Both the position numbers and the translations under genes were made by a program. The notes under the pieces were generated by a model that was given only the letters and a program-made list of their open reading frames with translations, did no database searches and was not told the DNA's origin. From Serratia nevei (GTDB lineage: Bacteria; Pseudomonadota; Gammaproteobacteria; Enterobacterales; Enterobacteriaceae), in the NCBI RefSeq assembly GCF_024160145.1, contig NZ_JAMYWQ010000020.1, forward strand, positions 30,518 through 94,517: 64,000 bases of DNA, read 5' to 3'. Positions within the stretch are counted from its first letter, which is position 1; each line of letters opens with the position of its first letter. Shown piece by piece: positions 1-7,671 of the stretch.

Positions 1-230
1 ACATAACCCACCGCTTCCCCCTTCTGCGAAAGCTCGGCGCAGGCCGCATGCAGCAAATGACTGCGCCCGCCGCCTTCGCGCGACCAAAAATAGATATAGC
101 TGCCATGTTCCTGGCGGACGGCGGATTGGATCGCGGCTAATAGGGATGGGTTCTCGCCCGGATAAAAACTGGCGAAAGTTTCATCATCGGGAAGATAAAG
201 TGGCAGTGAAAGCTGTGCCGGCGTATTCAG
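1..230 (-). CDS. hda: Hda, DnaA inactivator (5' part, runs off left edge)
   Basis: The complement reads [20 protein letters not shown] followed by FYPGEN, the N-terminus of Hda, the AAA+ partner of the DNA-loaded sliding clamp that drives DnaA-ATP hydrolysis after initiation. The frame opens with CTG at 230-228, not ATG. A CTG start is established for E. coli hda, and a good Shine-Dalgarno (GAGGTG, complement of 236-241) precedes it. Only about 76 codons are in the window. The gene sits near uraA-upp, as in other Enterobacterales. Confidence 0.93.
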   Translation of the reverse strand, partial: MNTPAQLSLPLYLPDDETFASFYPGENPSLLAAIQSAVRQEHGSYIYFWSREGGGRSHLLHAACAELSQKGEAVGY

Positions 231-421
231 AGAAGCACCTCAACCAAAACTGGCAGAAAAACGCGGGCAGTTTAACACAGAAAACGGGCGCTGTTGAACC
301 GGCAGGATCTTATGCGGCAATAGTGAGCAATGGCTAAGCGCCGTTTAATCGATTGCGGTTCCCCTCACACACAAGAATTATCCGATATATTGCCCTAACC
401 TCCTGCCTGAGCAGGCGAAAT

Positions 422-451
422 TTGTCATTTAAGCCAAATCTGACCTAGTAT
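422..451 (+). promoter_or_regulatory. candidate sigma-70 promoter for the lipoprotein gene
   Basis: TTGTCA (422-427) and TAGTAT (446-451) are separated by 18 bp and lie about 50 bp before the lipoprotein start. This is a visual match only. Confidence 0.35.
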
Positions 452-503
452 AGGTAGGCTAAATGCAATCACCATCAACAAGGTTTCTGCAAGGATATAG
501 ACG

Positions 504-1019
504 ATGAAAGTATGGAATAAAGTACTGTTGGCCTCCTTTATCGGGTTGTTGGTTGCCGGCTGTGATGACTCGTCCAAAGTTGACGCCAAGCTGGATAAAG
601 CCAAAGACAGCGCCGAGCAGATGAAAGACGCCGCGCAGCAAAAAGCGGACGCTCTGACGGACAAAGCGAAAGCGACGGCGGATGAAATCAAAAAAGAGGC
701 CGCCACGCAGGCAGACCAGCTGAAGGACAAGGCCTCGGCAATTAAAGATGAAGCTGCCAAACAGGCGGATGCCATCACCAACGACGCCAAGGCCCAGGCT
801 GCCGCAATCAAAGATGACGCCGGCAAGCAGAGCCAGCAACTGGTGGATCAGGCCAAGGCCATCAAAAACGACGCCATCAACGGTGCCAACGATCTGACCG
901 AGCAGGCCAAGGCGAAAACCGAAGCCCTCAAGAACAGCGCCGAGAACAAAGCGCAAGAGTTGAAACAAGAGACCGATGCGGCGGTGAACGGCAATACTCA
1001 GCCGGCCACCCAGCAGTAA
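504..1019 (+). CDS. LEA-like coiled-coil lipoprotein
   Basis: This 171-residue protein has a lipoprotein signal peptide ending in the lipobox LVAGC (Cys at about residue 20). A long run follows of Ala/Lys/Asp/Glu-rich heptad-like repeats (DAAKQADAI, AKAKTEALK), with no aromatic residues until the C-terminus. Such proteins are predicted to be extended helices anchored in the outer or inner membrane. Asp follows the lipid Cys, which often signals inner-membrane retention in enterics. A stress or envelope role is inferred from composition and from the YeaQ-type gene 33 bp downstream. The specific function is unknown. An AAGGAT ribosome site precedes the ATG. Confidence 0.8.
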   Translation: MKVWNKVLLASFIGLLVAGCDDSSKVDAKLDKAKDSAEQMKDAAQQKADALTDKAKATADEIKKEAATQADQLKDKASAIKDEAAKQADAITNDAKAQAAAIKDDAGKQSQQLVDQAKAIKNDAINGANDLTEQAKAKTEALKNSAENKAQELKQETDAAVNGNTQPATQQ

Positions 1020-1051
1020 GCCCTACCCAGCCACCAAGAGAGGAGCAGTAA

Positions 1052-1300
1052 ATGGGAATTATTTCCTGGATTATCTTCGGCCTGATCGCCGGTATTTTGG
1101 CTAAGTGGATCATGCCCGGCAAAGACGGCGGCGGCTTTATCATGACCGTTGTGCTGGGGATCGTCGGCGCCGTGGTCGGCGGCTATATCAGCACCTTCTT
1201 CGGCTACGGCAAGGTTGACGGCTTCAACTTCGGCAGCTTCGTGGTGGCCGTTATCGGCGCCATCGTGGTGCTGTTCGTGTACCGCAAAATTCGCAGCTGA
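1052..1300 (+). CDS. GlsB/YeaQ/YmgE-family membrane protein
   Basis: This 82-residue hydrophobic protein has three predicted membrane segments. It starts MGIISWIIFGLIAGILAKW and carries the MPGKDGGGFIMTVVLGIVGA region typical of the GlsB/YeaQ/YmgE (transglycosylase-associated, Pfam Transgly_assoc) family. Family members are small inner-membrane proteins linked to general stress; their biochemical role is not known. AGAGGAG precedes the start. It probably shares a transcript with the lipoprotein gene and ends at the terminator 1318-1345. Confidence 0.9.
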   Translation: MGIISWIIFGLIAGILAKWIMPGKDGGGFIMTVVLGIVGAVVGGYISTFFGYGKVDGFNFGSFVVAVIGAIVVLFVYRKIRS

Positions 1301-1317
1301 GGCGAATACCCTCAGTC

Positions 1318-1345
1318 AAAAGGGCAGCCCCTGGGCTGCCCTTTT
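1318..1345. terminator. bidirectional Rho-independent terminator
   Basis: The arms AAAAGGGCAGCCC (1318-1330) and GGGCTGCCCTTTT (1333-1345) are perfect inverted repeats with A/T tails on both sides. They lie between the convergent YeaQ-type gene and uraA and can serve both. Confidence 0.9.
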
Positions 1346-1347
1346 CG

Positions 1348-2637
1348 TTACTTCTGCTCCGCCGATTCGTCCGGCGCATCAAGCACCTCTTCTTCCTTGC
1401 GGAACAGGCTGATGACCTTGAACAGCAGGCTCAGGCCAATACCGACGATGGTGGCCAGCGCCATGCCTTTCAGCTCCGCCGCGCCGATATGCACCTTGGC
1501 GCCGCTCACGCCGATGATCAGGATCACCGAGGTCAAAATCAGGTTTTGCGCCTTGTTGTAATCCACTTTGGATTCGATCAGCACGCGAATGCCCGAGGCA
1601 CCGATCACACCGTACAGCAGCAGCGAAACGCCGCCCATCACCGGCACCGGCACCGCCTGGATCGCCGCCGCCAGCTTGCCGATGCAGGACAGCAAGATAG
1701 CCAGCACCGCCGCACCGCCGATCACCCAGGTACTGTAGACCTTGGTGATGGCCATCACGCCGATGTTCTCGCCGTAGGTGGTGTTCGGCGTAGAGCCGAA
1801 GAAGCCGGAGAACACCGTCGAGATGCCGTTGGCGAACATCGAGCGGTGCAGCCCCGGATCGCGGATCAGGTCTTTTTTCACAATGTTGGCAGTGACCACC
1901 AGGTGGCCGACGTGCTCGGCGATCACCACCAGCGCCGCCGGCAGAATGGTAAAGATGGCGAACCACTCAAAGCGCGGGGTGTAGAAGGTCGGCAGCGCGA
2001 ACCAGTGTGCCTCGCGGATCGGGGTCAAATCCACCACGCCCATGAAGAACGACAGCGCGTAGCCCACCAGCACGCCGATCAGGATCGGGATAATTGCCAG
2101 GAAACCGCGGAACAGCACCGAACCGAGCACCGTGACCGCCAGCGTCACCAGCGAAATGGTGATGGTGGTGGAGTCAGCGCTGGTGCCCTCCGCCGGCAGC
2201 AGCCCCGCCATGTTGGCCGCCACGCCCGCCAACTCCAGGCCGATGACGGCGACGATCGCCCCCATCGCCGCCGGCGGGAACATCACGTCCAGCCAGCCGG
2301 TGCCGGCCTTTTTCACGATCAGCGCCACCAGGCAGAACAGCACGCCGCACATGATAAAACCGCCCAACGCCACTTCGTAACCGAGCGGTAACAGCAGCAG
2401 CACCGGCGAGATAAACGCGAAGCTGGAACCGAGGTAGGCCGGGATCTTGCCTTTACAGATGAACAGATACAGCAGCGTGCCGATGCCGTTGAACAGCAGC
2501 ACGGTCGCCGGGTTGATCTTGAACAGGATAGGCACCAGCACGGTGGCGCCGAACATGGCGAACAGGTGCTGGAAGCTGAGCGGAATGGTCTGGAGCAGCG
2601 GCGGGCGCTCGCTGACGCCGATGGCGCGACGGGTCAT
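1348..2637 (-). CDS. uraA: uracil:proton symporter UraA
   Basis: This 429-residue NCS2-family transporter starts MTRRAIGVSERPPLLQTIPL and has the 14-segment UraA core, including KIPAYLGSSFAFISPV near residues 65-80 and the GSTPNTTYGENIG motif near 285. Family knowledge places it in the inner membrane, importing uracil for Upp. It follows upp on the same strand, with a hairpin between the two genes, as in the E. coli upp-uraA operon. The C-terminus is an acidic tail (EEEVLDAPDESAEQK). Confidence 0.97.
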   Translation of the reverse strand: MTRRAIGVSERPPLLQTIPLSFQHLFAMFGATVLVPILFKINPATVLLFNGIGTLLYLFICKGKIPAYLGSSFAFISPVLLLLPLGYEVALGGFIMCGVLFCLVALIVKKAGTGWLDVMFPPAAMGAIVAVIGLELAGVAANMAGLLPAEGTSADSTTITISLVTLAVTVLGSVLFRGFLAIIPILIGVLVGYALSFFMGVVDLTPIREAHWFALPTFYTPRFEWFAIFTILPAALVVIAEHVGHLVVTANIVKKDLIRDPGLHRSMFANGISTVFSGFFGSTPNTTYGENIGVMAITKVYSTWVIGGAAVLAILLSCIGKLAAAIQAVPVPVMGGVSLLLYGVIGASGIRVLIESKVDYNKAQNLILTSVILIIGVSGAKVHIGAAELKGMALATIVGIGLSLLFKVISLFRKEEEVLDAPDESAEQK

Positions 2638-2678
2638 GTGTGCTTTTCCTCGGTTTATTGGTTTTATAGGTTTTAGTC

Positions 2679-2706
2679 AAAAAAAAGCCGACTCGTTAAG
2701 TCGGCT
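2679..2706 (-). terminator. hairpin between upp and uraA (attenuator or partial terminator)
   Basis: On the minus strand AGCCGACT and AGTCGGCT form a stem followed by a T run (complement of 2679-2686). It lies within the upp-uraA operon, so it probably lowers rather than abolishes uraA transcription. Confidence 0.75.
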
Positions 2707-2713
2707 CAAATGT

Positions 2714-3340
2714 TTACTTGGTACCAAATATCTTGTCGCCCGCATCACCCAGGCCAGGCACGATGTAGCCCTTGTCGTTCAGACACTGATCGATGGAGGC
2801 GGTGTACAGCTCAACGTCCGGGTGCGCTTTCTCCAGCGCGGCGATGCCTTCCGGCGCCGCCACCAGCACCAGCACCTTGATGCTGTGGCAGCCGGCTTTC
2901 TTCAGCAGATCGATAGTGGCGATCATCGAACCGCCGGTGGCCAGCATCGGGTCGACGACCAGCGCCATGCGCTCTTCGATGTTGGAAACCAGCTTCTGGA
3001 AGTACGGCACCGGCTCCAGGGTTTCTTCGTCGCGGTATACCCCCACCACGCTGATGCGCGCGCTCGGCACGTGCTCCAGCACCCCTTCCATCATGCCCAG
3101 GCCTGCGCGCAGGATAGGCACCACGGTAATCTTTTTCCCTTTGATCTGTTCCACTTCAACTGGCCCGCACCAGCCTTCGATGGTGACTTTTTCCGTCTCC
3201 AGATCGGCGGTCGCTTCATAGGTCAGTAAACTACCCACTTCTGAGGCCAGCTCACGGAAGCGTTTGGTGCTGATGTCATTTTCGCGCATCAGGCCAAGCT
3301 TGTGTTTTACCAGCGGGTGTTTCACCTCAACGATCTTCAT
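2714..3340 (-). CDS. upp: uracil phosphoribosyltransferase
   Basis: This 208-residue enzyme converts uracil and PRPP to UMP in pyrimidine salvage. The start [20 protein letters not shown], the middle [20 protein letters not shown], the PRPP loop [14 protein letters not shown] and the end [13 protein letters not shown] are all diagnostic of enterobacterial Upp. Two ATGs are adjacent. The second (3340) gives the usual 208 residues and a better 7-nt spacing from AGGAG. It is divergent from purM. Confidence 0.98.
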   Translation of the reverse strand: MKIVEVKHPLVKHKLGLMRENDISTKRFRELASEVGSLLTYEATADLETEKVTIEGWCGPVEVEQIKGKKITVVPILRAGLGMMEGVLEHVPSARISVVGVYRDEETLEPVPYFQKLVSNIEERMALVVDPMLATGGSMIATIDLLKKAGCHSIKVLVLVAAPEGIAALEKAHPDVELYTASIDQCLNDKGYIVPGLGDAGDKIFGTK

Positions 3341-3493
3341 CATTTTTCTCCTATTAAGGTGGTTGCGGCCAAAAAAATCGCGGGATTATACCTCCTTTTT
3401 TTCGTCGCGCCACCCACAATAGCCCGATCGGGATCAACAAAAGTTTGAATATCAGTATAGATGACGAAAAAGCGGAGCCGGTTCACAAGCCGC

Positions 3494-3509
3494 TCGCAAA
3501 CGTTTGCCT
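3494..3509 (+). promoter_or_regulatory. PurR operator upstream of purM
   Basis: TCGCAAACGTTTGCCT matches the PurR consensus ACGCAAACGTTTGCGT in all but the outer bases. It lies about 90 bp before the purM start and just ahead of a possible -10 (TAGAAT, 3517-3522). The position and role match the known PurR control of purMN. Confidence 0.85.
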
Positions 3510-3595
3510 GCGCTGTTAGAATTGCCGCGCCTTATTCCGGAATCAACATCGGAAGCACAGTTTTCAAACCGCAAACCGTCGTGGGGAATCGCGCA

Positions 3596-4633
3596 GTGAC
3601 CGACAAAACCTCTCTCAGCTATAAAGACGCAGGTGTCGATATCGATGCAGGCAACGCATTGGTAGACCGCATCAAAGGTGTAGTTAAACAGACCCGTCGC
3701 CCGGAAGTGATGGGCGGTCTGGGCGGGTTTGGCGCCCTGTGTGCGTTGCCGCAGAAATACCGCGAGCCGGTGCTGGTTTCCGGTACCGACGGCGTGGGCA
3801 CCAAGCTGCGTCTGGCGATGGATCTGAAACGCCACGACACCATCGGTATCGATCTGGTGGCGATGTGCGTTAACGATCTGGTGGTTCAGGGCGCCGAGCC
3901 GCTGTTCTTCCTCGACTACTACGCCACCGGCAAGCTGGACGTAGACACTGCGGCCAGCGTGATCACCGGCATCGCCGAAGGCTGCAAACAGTCCGGCTGT
4001 GCGCTGGTGGGCGGCGAAACCGCTGAAATGCCAGGCATGTACCACGGCGAAGACTACGACGTGGCCGGCTTCTGCGTCGGCGTGGTCGAAAAATCCGAGA
4101 TCATCGACGGCAGCAAAGTGCAGCCCGGCGACGCGCTGATCGCCCTGGGCGCTTCCGGCCCGCACTCCAACGGCTACTCGCTGGTGCGCAAGATCCTGGA
4201 AGTGAGCAACACCGATCCGACCGCCACCCAGCTGGAAGGCAAGCCGCTGGCCGACCATCTGTTGGCGCCGACCAAAATTTACGTGAAGTCCGTGCTGGCG
4301 CTGATCGAGAAGGCGGACGTACACGCCATCGCTCACCTCACCGGCGGCGGCTTCTGGGAAAACATTCCGCGCGTGCTGCCGGAAGGCATGCAGGCAGTGA
4401 TCGACGAAGCCAGCTGGCAGTGGCCGGCGGTGTTCACCTGGCTGCAGCAGGCCGGTAACGTCAGCCGTCATGAAATGTACCGCACCTTCAACTGCGGCGT
4501 AGGCATGGTCATCGCCCTGCCTGAAGCCGAAGTGGAAGCGGCCATCGCGCTGCTGAGCGCGGCAGGTGAAAAAGCGTGGAAAATCGGTAAACTGACCGCC
4601 TCTTCCGACGAACAACAAGTGGTCATCAACTGA
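3596..4633 (+). CDS. purM: phosphoribosylaminoimidazole synthetase (AIR synthetase)
   Basis: This 345-residue enzyme closes the imidazole ring of AIR from FGAM with ATP in purine synthesis. The sequence begins [20 protein letters not shown] and includes the ATP-binding [17 protein letters not shown] and the [11 protein letters not shown] motif. I chose the GTG at 3596 because it gives the family length; the frame stays open upstream without homology. The stop overlaps the purN start (TGATG). PurR regulation is likely from the box at 3494-3509. Confidence 0.97.
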   Translation: MTDKTSLSYKDAGVDIDAGNALVDRIKGVVKQTRRPEVMGGLGGFGALCALPQKYREPVLVSGTDGVGTKLRLAMDLKRHDTIGIDLVAMCVNDLVVQGAEPLFFLDYYATGKLDVDTAASVITGIAEGCKQSGCALVGGETAEMPGMYHGEDYDVAGFCVGVVEKSEIIDGSKVQPGDALIALGASGPHSNGYSLVRKILEVSNTDPTATQLEGKPLADHLLAPTKIYVKSVLALIEKADVHAIAHLTGGGFWENIPRVLPEGMQAVIDEASWQWPAVFTWLQQAGNVSRHEMYRTFNCGVGMVIALPEAEVEAAIALLSAAGEKAWKIGKLTASSDEQQVVIN

Positions 4634-5271
4634 TGAAAAAGATCGTGGTGTTGGTCTCCGGCCAGGGGAGCAATCTCCAGGCGCTGATTGACGCCTGCCA
4701 GCAGGGCCGCATCGCCGCCGAGATCGTGGCGGTGTTCAGCAACAAGGCGCAGGCTTACGGCCTGCAGCGTGCAGAGGCGGCGGGCATCGCCGCCCAGGCG
4801 CTGGATGCCAAGGCTTACGCCGATCGCGCGGCGTTCGACGCCGCGTTGGCAGACGCCATCGACCAGTACCAGCCCGATCTGGTGGTGCTGGCCGGCTACA
4901 TGCGCATCCTCAGCCCGCAGTTCGTACAGCGCTATGCCGGCCGCCTGCTGAACATCCACCCTTCCCTGCTGCCGAAATACCCGGGGCTGCATACCCACCG
5001 TCAGGCCATCGACAACGGCGACAGCGAACACGGCACCTCGGTGCATTTCGTGACCGAACAGCTCGACGGCGGCCCGGTGATTTTGCAGGCCAAGGTGCCG
5101 ATTTTCCCCGGCGACGAAGAGGATGACGTGGTTGAACGGGTGCAAGCCCAGGAACACACCCTTTATCCGCTGGTGGTGAGCTGGTTCGTCGACGGCCGCC
5201 TGGCGATGCGCGATGGCGCCGCCTGGCTGGACGGCGAACGCCTGCCGGCACAGGGTCACGCCGCCGACTGA
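4633..5271 (+). CDS. purN: phosphoribosylglycinamide formyltransferase 1
   Basis: This 212-residue enzyme transfers formyl from 10-formyl-THF to GAR. It carries the N-terminal KIVVLVSGQGSNLQALIDAC, the catalytic stretch LLNIHPSLLPKYPGLHTH (Asn106 and His108 region) and GTSVHFVTEQLDGGPVI. It is translationally coupled to purM. A strong terminator follows. In most enterics ppk comes next; here accessory DNA does. Confidence 0.97.
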   Translation: MKKIVVLVSGQGSNLQALIDACQQGRIAAEIVAVFSNKAQAYGLQRAEAAGIAAQALDAKAYADRAAFDAALADAIDQYQPDLVVLAGYMRILSPQFVQRYAGRLLNIHPSLLPKYPGLHTHRQAIDNGDSEHGTSVHFVTEQLDGGPVILQAKVPIFPGDEEDDVVERVQAQEHTLYPLVVSWFVDGRLAMRDGAAWLDGERLPAQGHAAD

Positions 5272-5281
5272 ACCTTGCCTA

Positions 5282-5310
5282 AACGGCGCCCACGCGGCGC
5301 CGTTTTTTTT
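5282..5310 (+). terminator. Rho-independent terminator after purN
   Basis: AACGGCGCC (5282-5290), loop CACGC, GGCGCCGTT (5296-5304) and a run of eight T to 5310. It ends the purMN operon and marks the edge of the conserved backbone. Confidence 0.92.
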
Positions 5311-5779
5311 CGCCGCCCGCGGCGATGGTTCCAAAGGGCTCGCAGCGCCGTGGCCAAACTATCCGCTGTCAGGACCAATGCCGTCATGAGCGTGCTCCGC
5401 CATTTCGCATCAATACCCCCGCCAGAAACCGAACGCATCACGGACGCCAAGCCAAGAATGCCCCCTCGCAATAATATCCAACAGAAAGTAAAACCACCAT
5501 AATGATTTCTCAAATTAACAATATTCGGTGAAATTTTTCAAAAATAATATATTTATCTCTTATACATAGTTTTGAATTCAATATATTAACGACAACCCCA
5601 TGATTATTGTGACCTGCATTGCAATAATAGAAAATACCTCGCAAATTGTAATGATGTGTTGCCGTTCTATTAAAAACATGTAAGAGTATGTCTAACACGA
5701 TGATTTAATGTTACACACATAGGATTCATTTCATATTTCGCAAGCACCGGTCATACATTGGCGCCTTCAATTTAAAATA

Positions 5780-5801
5780 ATTCAATATGAAAGAATTGAA
5801 T
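5780..5801. promoter_or_regulatory. inverted repeat ATTCAAT-N8-ATTGAAT
   Basis: Perfect 7-bp arms at 5780-5786 and 5795-5801, centre to centre 15 bp, suit a dimeric regulator of the downstream precursor gene. No regulator is identified. Confidence 0.35.
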
Positions 5802-5833
5802 ATCGACGCTTCTTGCCTCGATATAATTAGCGC

Positions 5834-5853
5834 GATATGAAAATTATTTTTCA
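5834..5853. promoter_or_regulatory. AT-rich dyad, possible Fur-type site
   Basis: GATATGAAAATTATTTTTC matches 11 of 19 bases of the Fur consensus GATAATGATAATCATTATC. It also contains perfect TGAAAA/TTTTCA arms (5838-5843, 5848-5853). Iron control would fit a siderophore-type product. In AT-rich DNA such a match can arise by chance. Confidence 0.3.
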
Positions 5854-5976
5854 GATAAATGTTTAGTGGGGAGCCCCCATTAATATGAATTCGTTTGAAT
5901 CTATTTCAACGATATGCAGCAGCAGCTCGAATCATGTTATAGCTAACTCATCAACAACTGATTAATAAGGATATTT

Positions 5977-6219
5977 ATGCTTAATCATACCTCTCTGACT
6001 CGCCAACCCCACCGTTTCGATATTGTTCTCGACTCGCCTTCCATGCCCTCTGACGGCATTGATTTATTAGTCGAAGAACTGCCTGAAACGCTGCACTTTG
6101 CCAGCGATTGCGCCTCTACCGGCAGCAGCGTCAGCACCGCCTCTACGGCGGGCTGCGGCTGCATTGCAACGGCGAGCTGCATCGGCACAATGGGCAGCGT
6201 TACCAGTAGCGGCAGCTAA
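5977..6219 (+). CDS. RiPP precursor peptide with microcin-like Ser/Gly tail
   Basis: This 80-residue peptide is preceded by AAGGATAT. Residues 1-41 form an acidic, hydrophobic leader (FDIVLDS, DGIDLLVEELPETLHF) of the kind bound by RRE domains. Residues 42-80 are a putative core rich in small residues, with 17 Ser/Thr, four Cys (45, 60, 62, 68) and many Gly/Ala, no Lys or Arg, and a GCGC block. These are substrates for azol(in)e formation and dehydration. The last ten residues, TMGSVTSSGS, resemble the Ser/Gly C-terminus of siderophore microcins such as MccE492, where the final Ser is esterified to the sugar-siderophore. The leader/core border is inferred, not seen. Confidence 0.8.
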   Translation: MLNHTSLTRQPHRFDIVLDSPSMPSDGIDLLVEELPETLHFASDCASTGSSVSTASTAGCGCIATASCIGTMGSVTSSGS

Positions 6220-6291
6220 ATCATCACCCACAACCGGTACAAGATCCTGTGCCAGTTAGTTATCTGAAACTCTACTCACTGGCTTTAAACA

Positions 6292-7302
6292 ATGAGCACG
6301 TACACTGACGCCACTTTAGAATTCGACAGCAGTCATAAGCCAACCCTGGATATGTCCTGGGATCGCCAACGGCCGCTATTAGACGTCGAGTCACTGAATA
6401 AATTTTATGGTGACACGCAAGTTCTTCATGATATCTCGCTGCAAATCAAGCCGGGAGAAATCATTGGATTGGTCGGGCCTAACGGTGCCGGCAAAACGAC
6501 GCTCATGGAAACCTTGTACGGAGGACAGCCCTTTGAGAGCGGCTTGGTGCGGTTATTTGGCGAAGACGTTCGACAAGGGCTTAATCACGTCATCAAGCAA
6601 CAGTTAGGCGTCGTTCCGCAATCCTTTAGTTTGCCTTCGCTGCTGCGCGTTGAAGAGATCATTTCGCTCTATCAGGTACTTTATACGGATGCGCTGTCGG
6701 TTAAGCAGTTATTGGACATTGTTGCGCTAAAAGCGCAGCGTAAAATGCGTTTCTCACGGCTTTCAGGGGGCCAAAAAAGACGTTTGGCGTTGGCGCTGGC
6801 CTTAGCCGGCAAACCCAAGCTTCTTTTGCTGGATGAACCCACCAGCGATCTTGACCCACAAAGCCGACGCTATATTTGGCGGCACATCATTGCGAATTCT
6901 CGTCAATCCGGAACAGGCGTATTGATTGCCACTCACCAAATGGATGAGGCGGAAAATTTATGCGACCGGGTGATGATCATTAACCACGGCCGATTGCTGG
7001 AGAATGCCAGCCCACAACAGCTTATTGAACGTTATTGTCCTGGGCATCATATCCGGTTCTCGGTGCCGTTGACGGCGGTTGACGAGTTCCTTGCGCTCTT
7101 CCCCGAGGCGACGCAGGAAAGCGATGAACACGATCAAACCTTCCGTCGCCTACATATTCCCACCCAAGAATTGGCGCAGGTGTTACCGCAAGTGATTGCG
7201 TTATCACAACGATTGGGTTGTGAACCGGAGCAAATGCAGGTAAGCAAAAACACCCTCGAGGATGTGTTCATTCATCTGACAGGCGAAGCATTAAGGGATT
7301 AA
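6292..7302 (+). CDS. ABC transporter ATPase (drug/bacteriocin type)
   Basis: This 336-residue ATPase has Walker A VGPNGAGKTT (about residue 62), Q-loop VVPQSF, signature LSGGQKRRLALA, Walker B LLLLDEPTSD and H-loop ATHQ. The C-terminal extension matches DrrA/CcmA-type exporters, which pair with ABC-2 permeases. Its stop is 1 bp from the ATG of the disrupted permease, so the two formed one transporter. Export of the peptide or self-protection are the likely roles. The start has only a weak ribosome site; an internal ATG at 6352 is an alternative. Confidence 0.9.
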   Translation: MSTYTDATLEFDSSHKPTLDMSWDRQRPLLDVESLNKFYGDTQVLHDISLQIKPGEIIGLVGPNGAGKTTLMETLYGGQPFESGLVRLFGEDVRQGLNHVIKQQLGVVPQSFSLPSLLRVEEIISLYQVLYTDALSVKQLLDIVALKAQRKMRFSRLSGGQKRRLALALALAGKPKLLLLDEPTSDLDPQSRRYIWRHIIANSRQSGTGVLIATHQMDEAENLCDRVMIINHGRLLENASPQQLIERYCPGHHIRFSVPLTAVDEFLALFPEATQESDEHDQTFRRLHIPTQELAQVLPQVIALSQRLGCEPEQMQVSKNTLEDVFIHLTGEALRD

Positions 7303-7303
7303 C

Positions 7304-7315
7304 ATGAGCCATAGC
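7304..7315 (+). pseudogene. first four codons of the split ABC-2 permease
   Basis: ATG AGC CAT AGC (M-S-H-S) begins the permease gene 1 bp after the ATPase stop. The prophage interrupts it here. The gene continues in frame at 43168 (W-Q-I-Y-R-R...). Removing 7316-43167 restores one open frame of 351 residues. Confidence 0.88.
7310..7315 (+). repeat. left copy of the 6-bp target duplication CATAGC
   Basis: CATAGC occurs here and again at 43162-43167, directly outside the TG...CA ends of the prophage. Both copies read His-Ser in the permease frame. Confidence 0.85.
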
Positions 7316-7324
7316 TGATGCGCC

Positions 7325-7359
7325 GCGCGATAAATGCGGCGTGAATAGCGCGATAAATG
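7325..7359 (+). repeat. left-end transposase-binding sites
   Basis: GCGCGATAAATG occurs twice, at 7325-7336 and 7348-7359, 23 bp apart (about two helical turns). The first begins 9 bp inside the left end. Inverted, diverged copies lie at the same distances from the right end. Confidence 0.8.
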
Positions 7360-7396
7360 ATGGCAGTTTGATTTTCAACATACAAAACAGAATTAC

Positions 7397-7420
7397 AAAA
7401 AAGGGGCGTTATCGCCCCTT
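7397..7420 (-). terminator. terminator of the leftward late operon
   Basis: On the minus strand AAGGGGCG-ATAA-CGCCCCTT is followed by TTTT (complement of A-rich 7397-7402). It lies just after the last late gene and within 100 bp of the prophage left end. Confidence 0.85.
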
Positions 7421-7440
7421 TCGCATACCTCTCTGATGGG

Positions 7441-7662
7441 TTACTTCAACGGCATGAAAATGTCGGACATGACTTCGACGTGATCGCCGGGAACCGGATA
7501 CTCGACTTTCATCGCATCGTCCGTGTTATAGACGACAACAACAAACGGCGAGCTGTATGTGACCGTGACGCTAACCCATTCCCCTCCATTATCATCATTG
7601 CGTTTATACAGCCCGACCCAGCCAGCCGGTGGTGATGAAATGCTGTCCCAATTACTGCTCAT
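7441..7662 (-). CDS. small hypothetical protein after the tailspike
   Basis: This 73-residue soluble protein begins MSSNWDSISSPPAGWVGLYK and is rich in aromatic and beta-branched residues. No family is recognised. It follows the tailspike gene by 9 bp as the last gene of the late operon. A tail-fibre chaperone or a small fibre-associated protein is possible from position alone. Confidence 0.6.
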   Translation of the reverse strand: MSSNWDSISSPPAGWVGLYKRNDDNGGEWVSVTVTYSSPFVVVVYNTDDAMKVEYPVPGDHVEVMSDIFMPLK

Positions 7663-7671
7663 GCTTCCCCC

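Larger units (their letters stand above)
5311..5976. other. 666-bp gene-free control region before the precursor gene
   Basis: I find no credible gene here. The first 190 bp are GC-rich and resemble the backbone. From about 5500 the DNA turns strongly AT-rich, unlike the purMN side and the later cluster genes, which suggests acquired DNA and an H-NS-type silenced promoter region. It contains inverted repeats at 5780-5801 and 5838-5853 and a short TGGGG/CCCCA hairpin near 5869-5882. A short minus-strand frame near 5256-5400 covers the purN terminator and has no recognisable family. Confidence 0.6.

Noticed and set aside
1489..2391. 300-codon open frame opposite uraA
   Set aside because: It is antisense to the highly conserved uraA gene, has extreme His/Arg/Gln composition and no family resemblance. 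It is a GC-driven shadow.
3452..4618. 388-codon open frame opposite purM
   Set aside because: Antisense to purM along its whole length with low-complexity His/Val/Gln content. Not a gene.
5256..5513. 85-codon minus-strand frame after purN, faintly like a DUF2633 protein
   Set aside because: It runs through the purN terminator, its helix is interrupted by charged residues, and no ribosome site is visible. A shorter real gene cannot be excluded, but support is too weak.
5977..6219. Reading the precursor as a plain class IIb microcin without ring modification
   Set aside because: Its core has four Cys and dense Ser/Thr, and the cluster has YcaO, dehydratase and oxidase genes that class IIb microcins lack.
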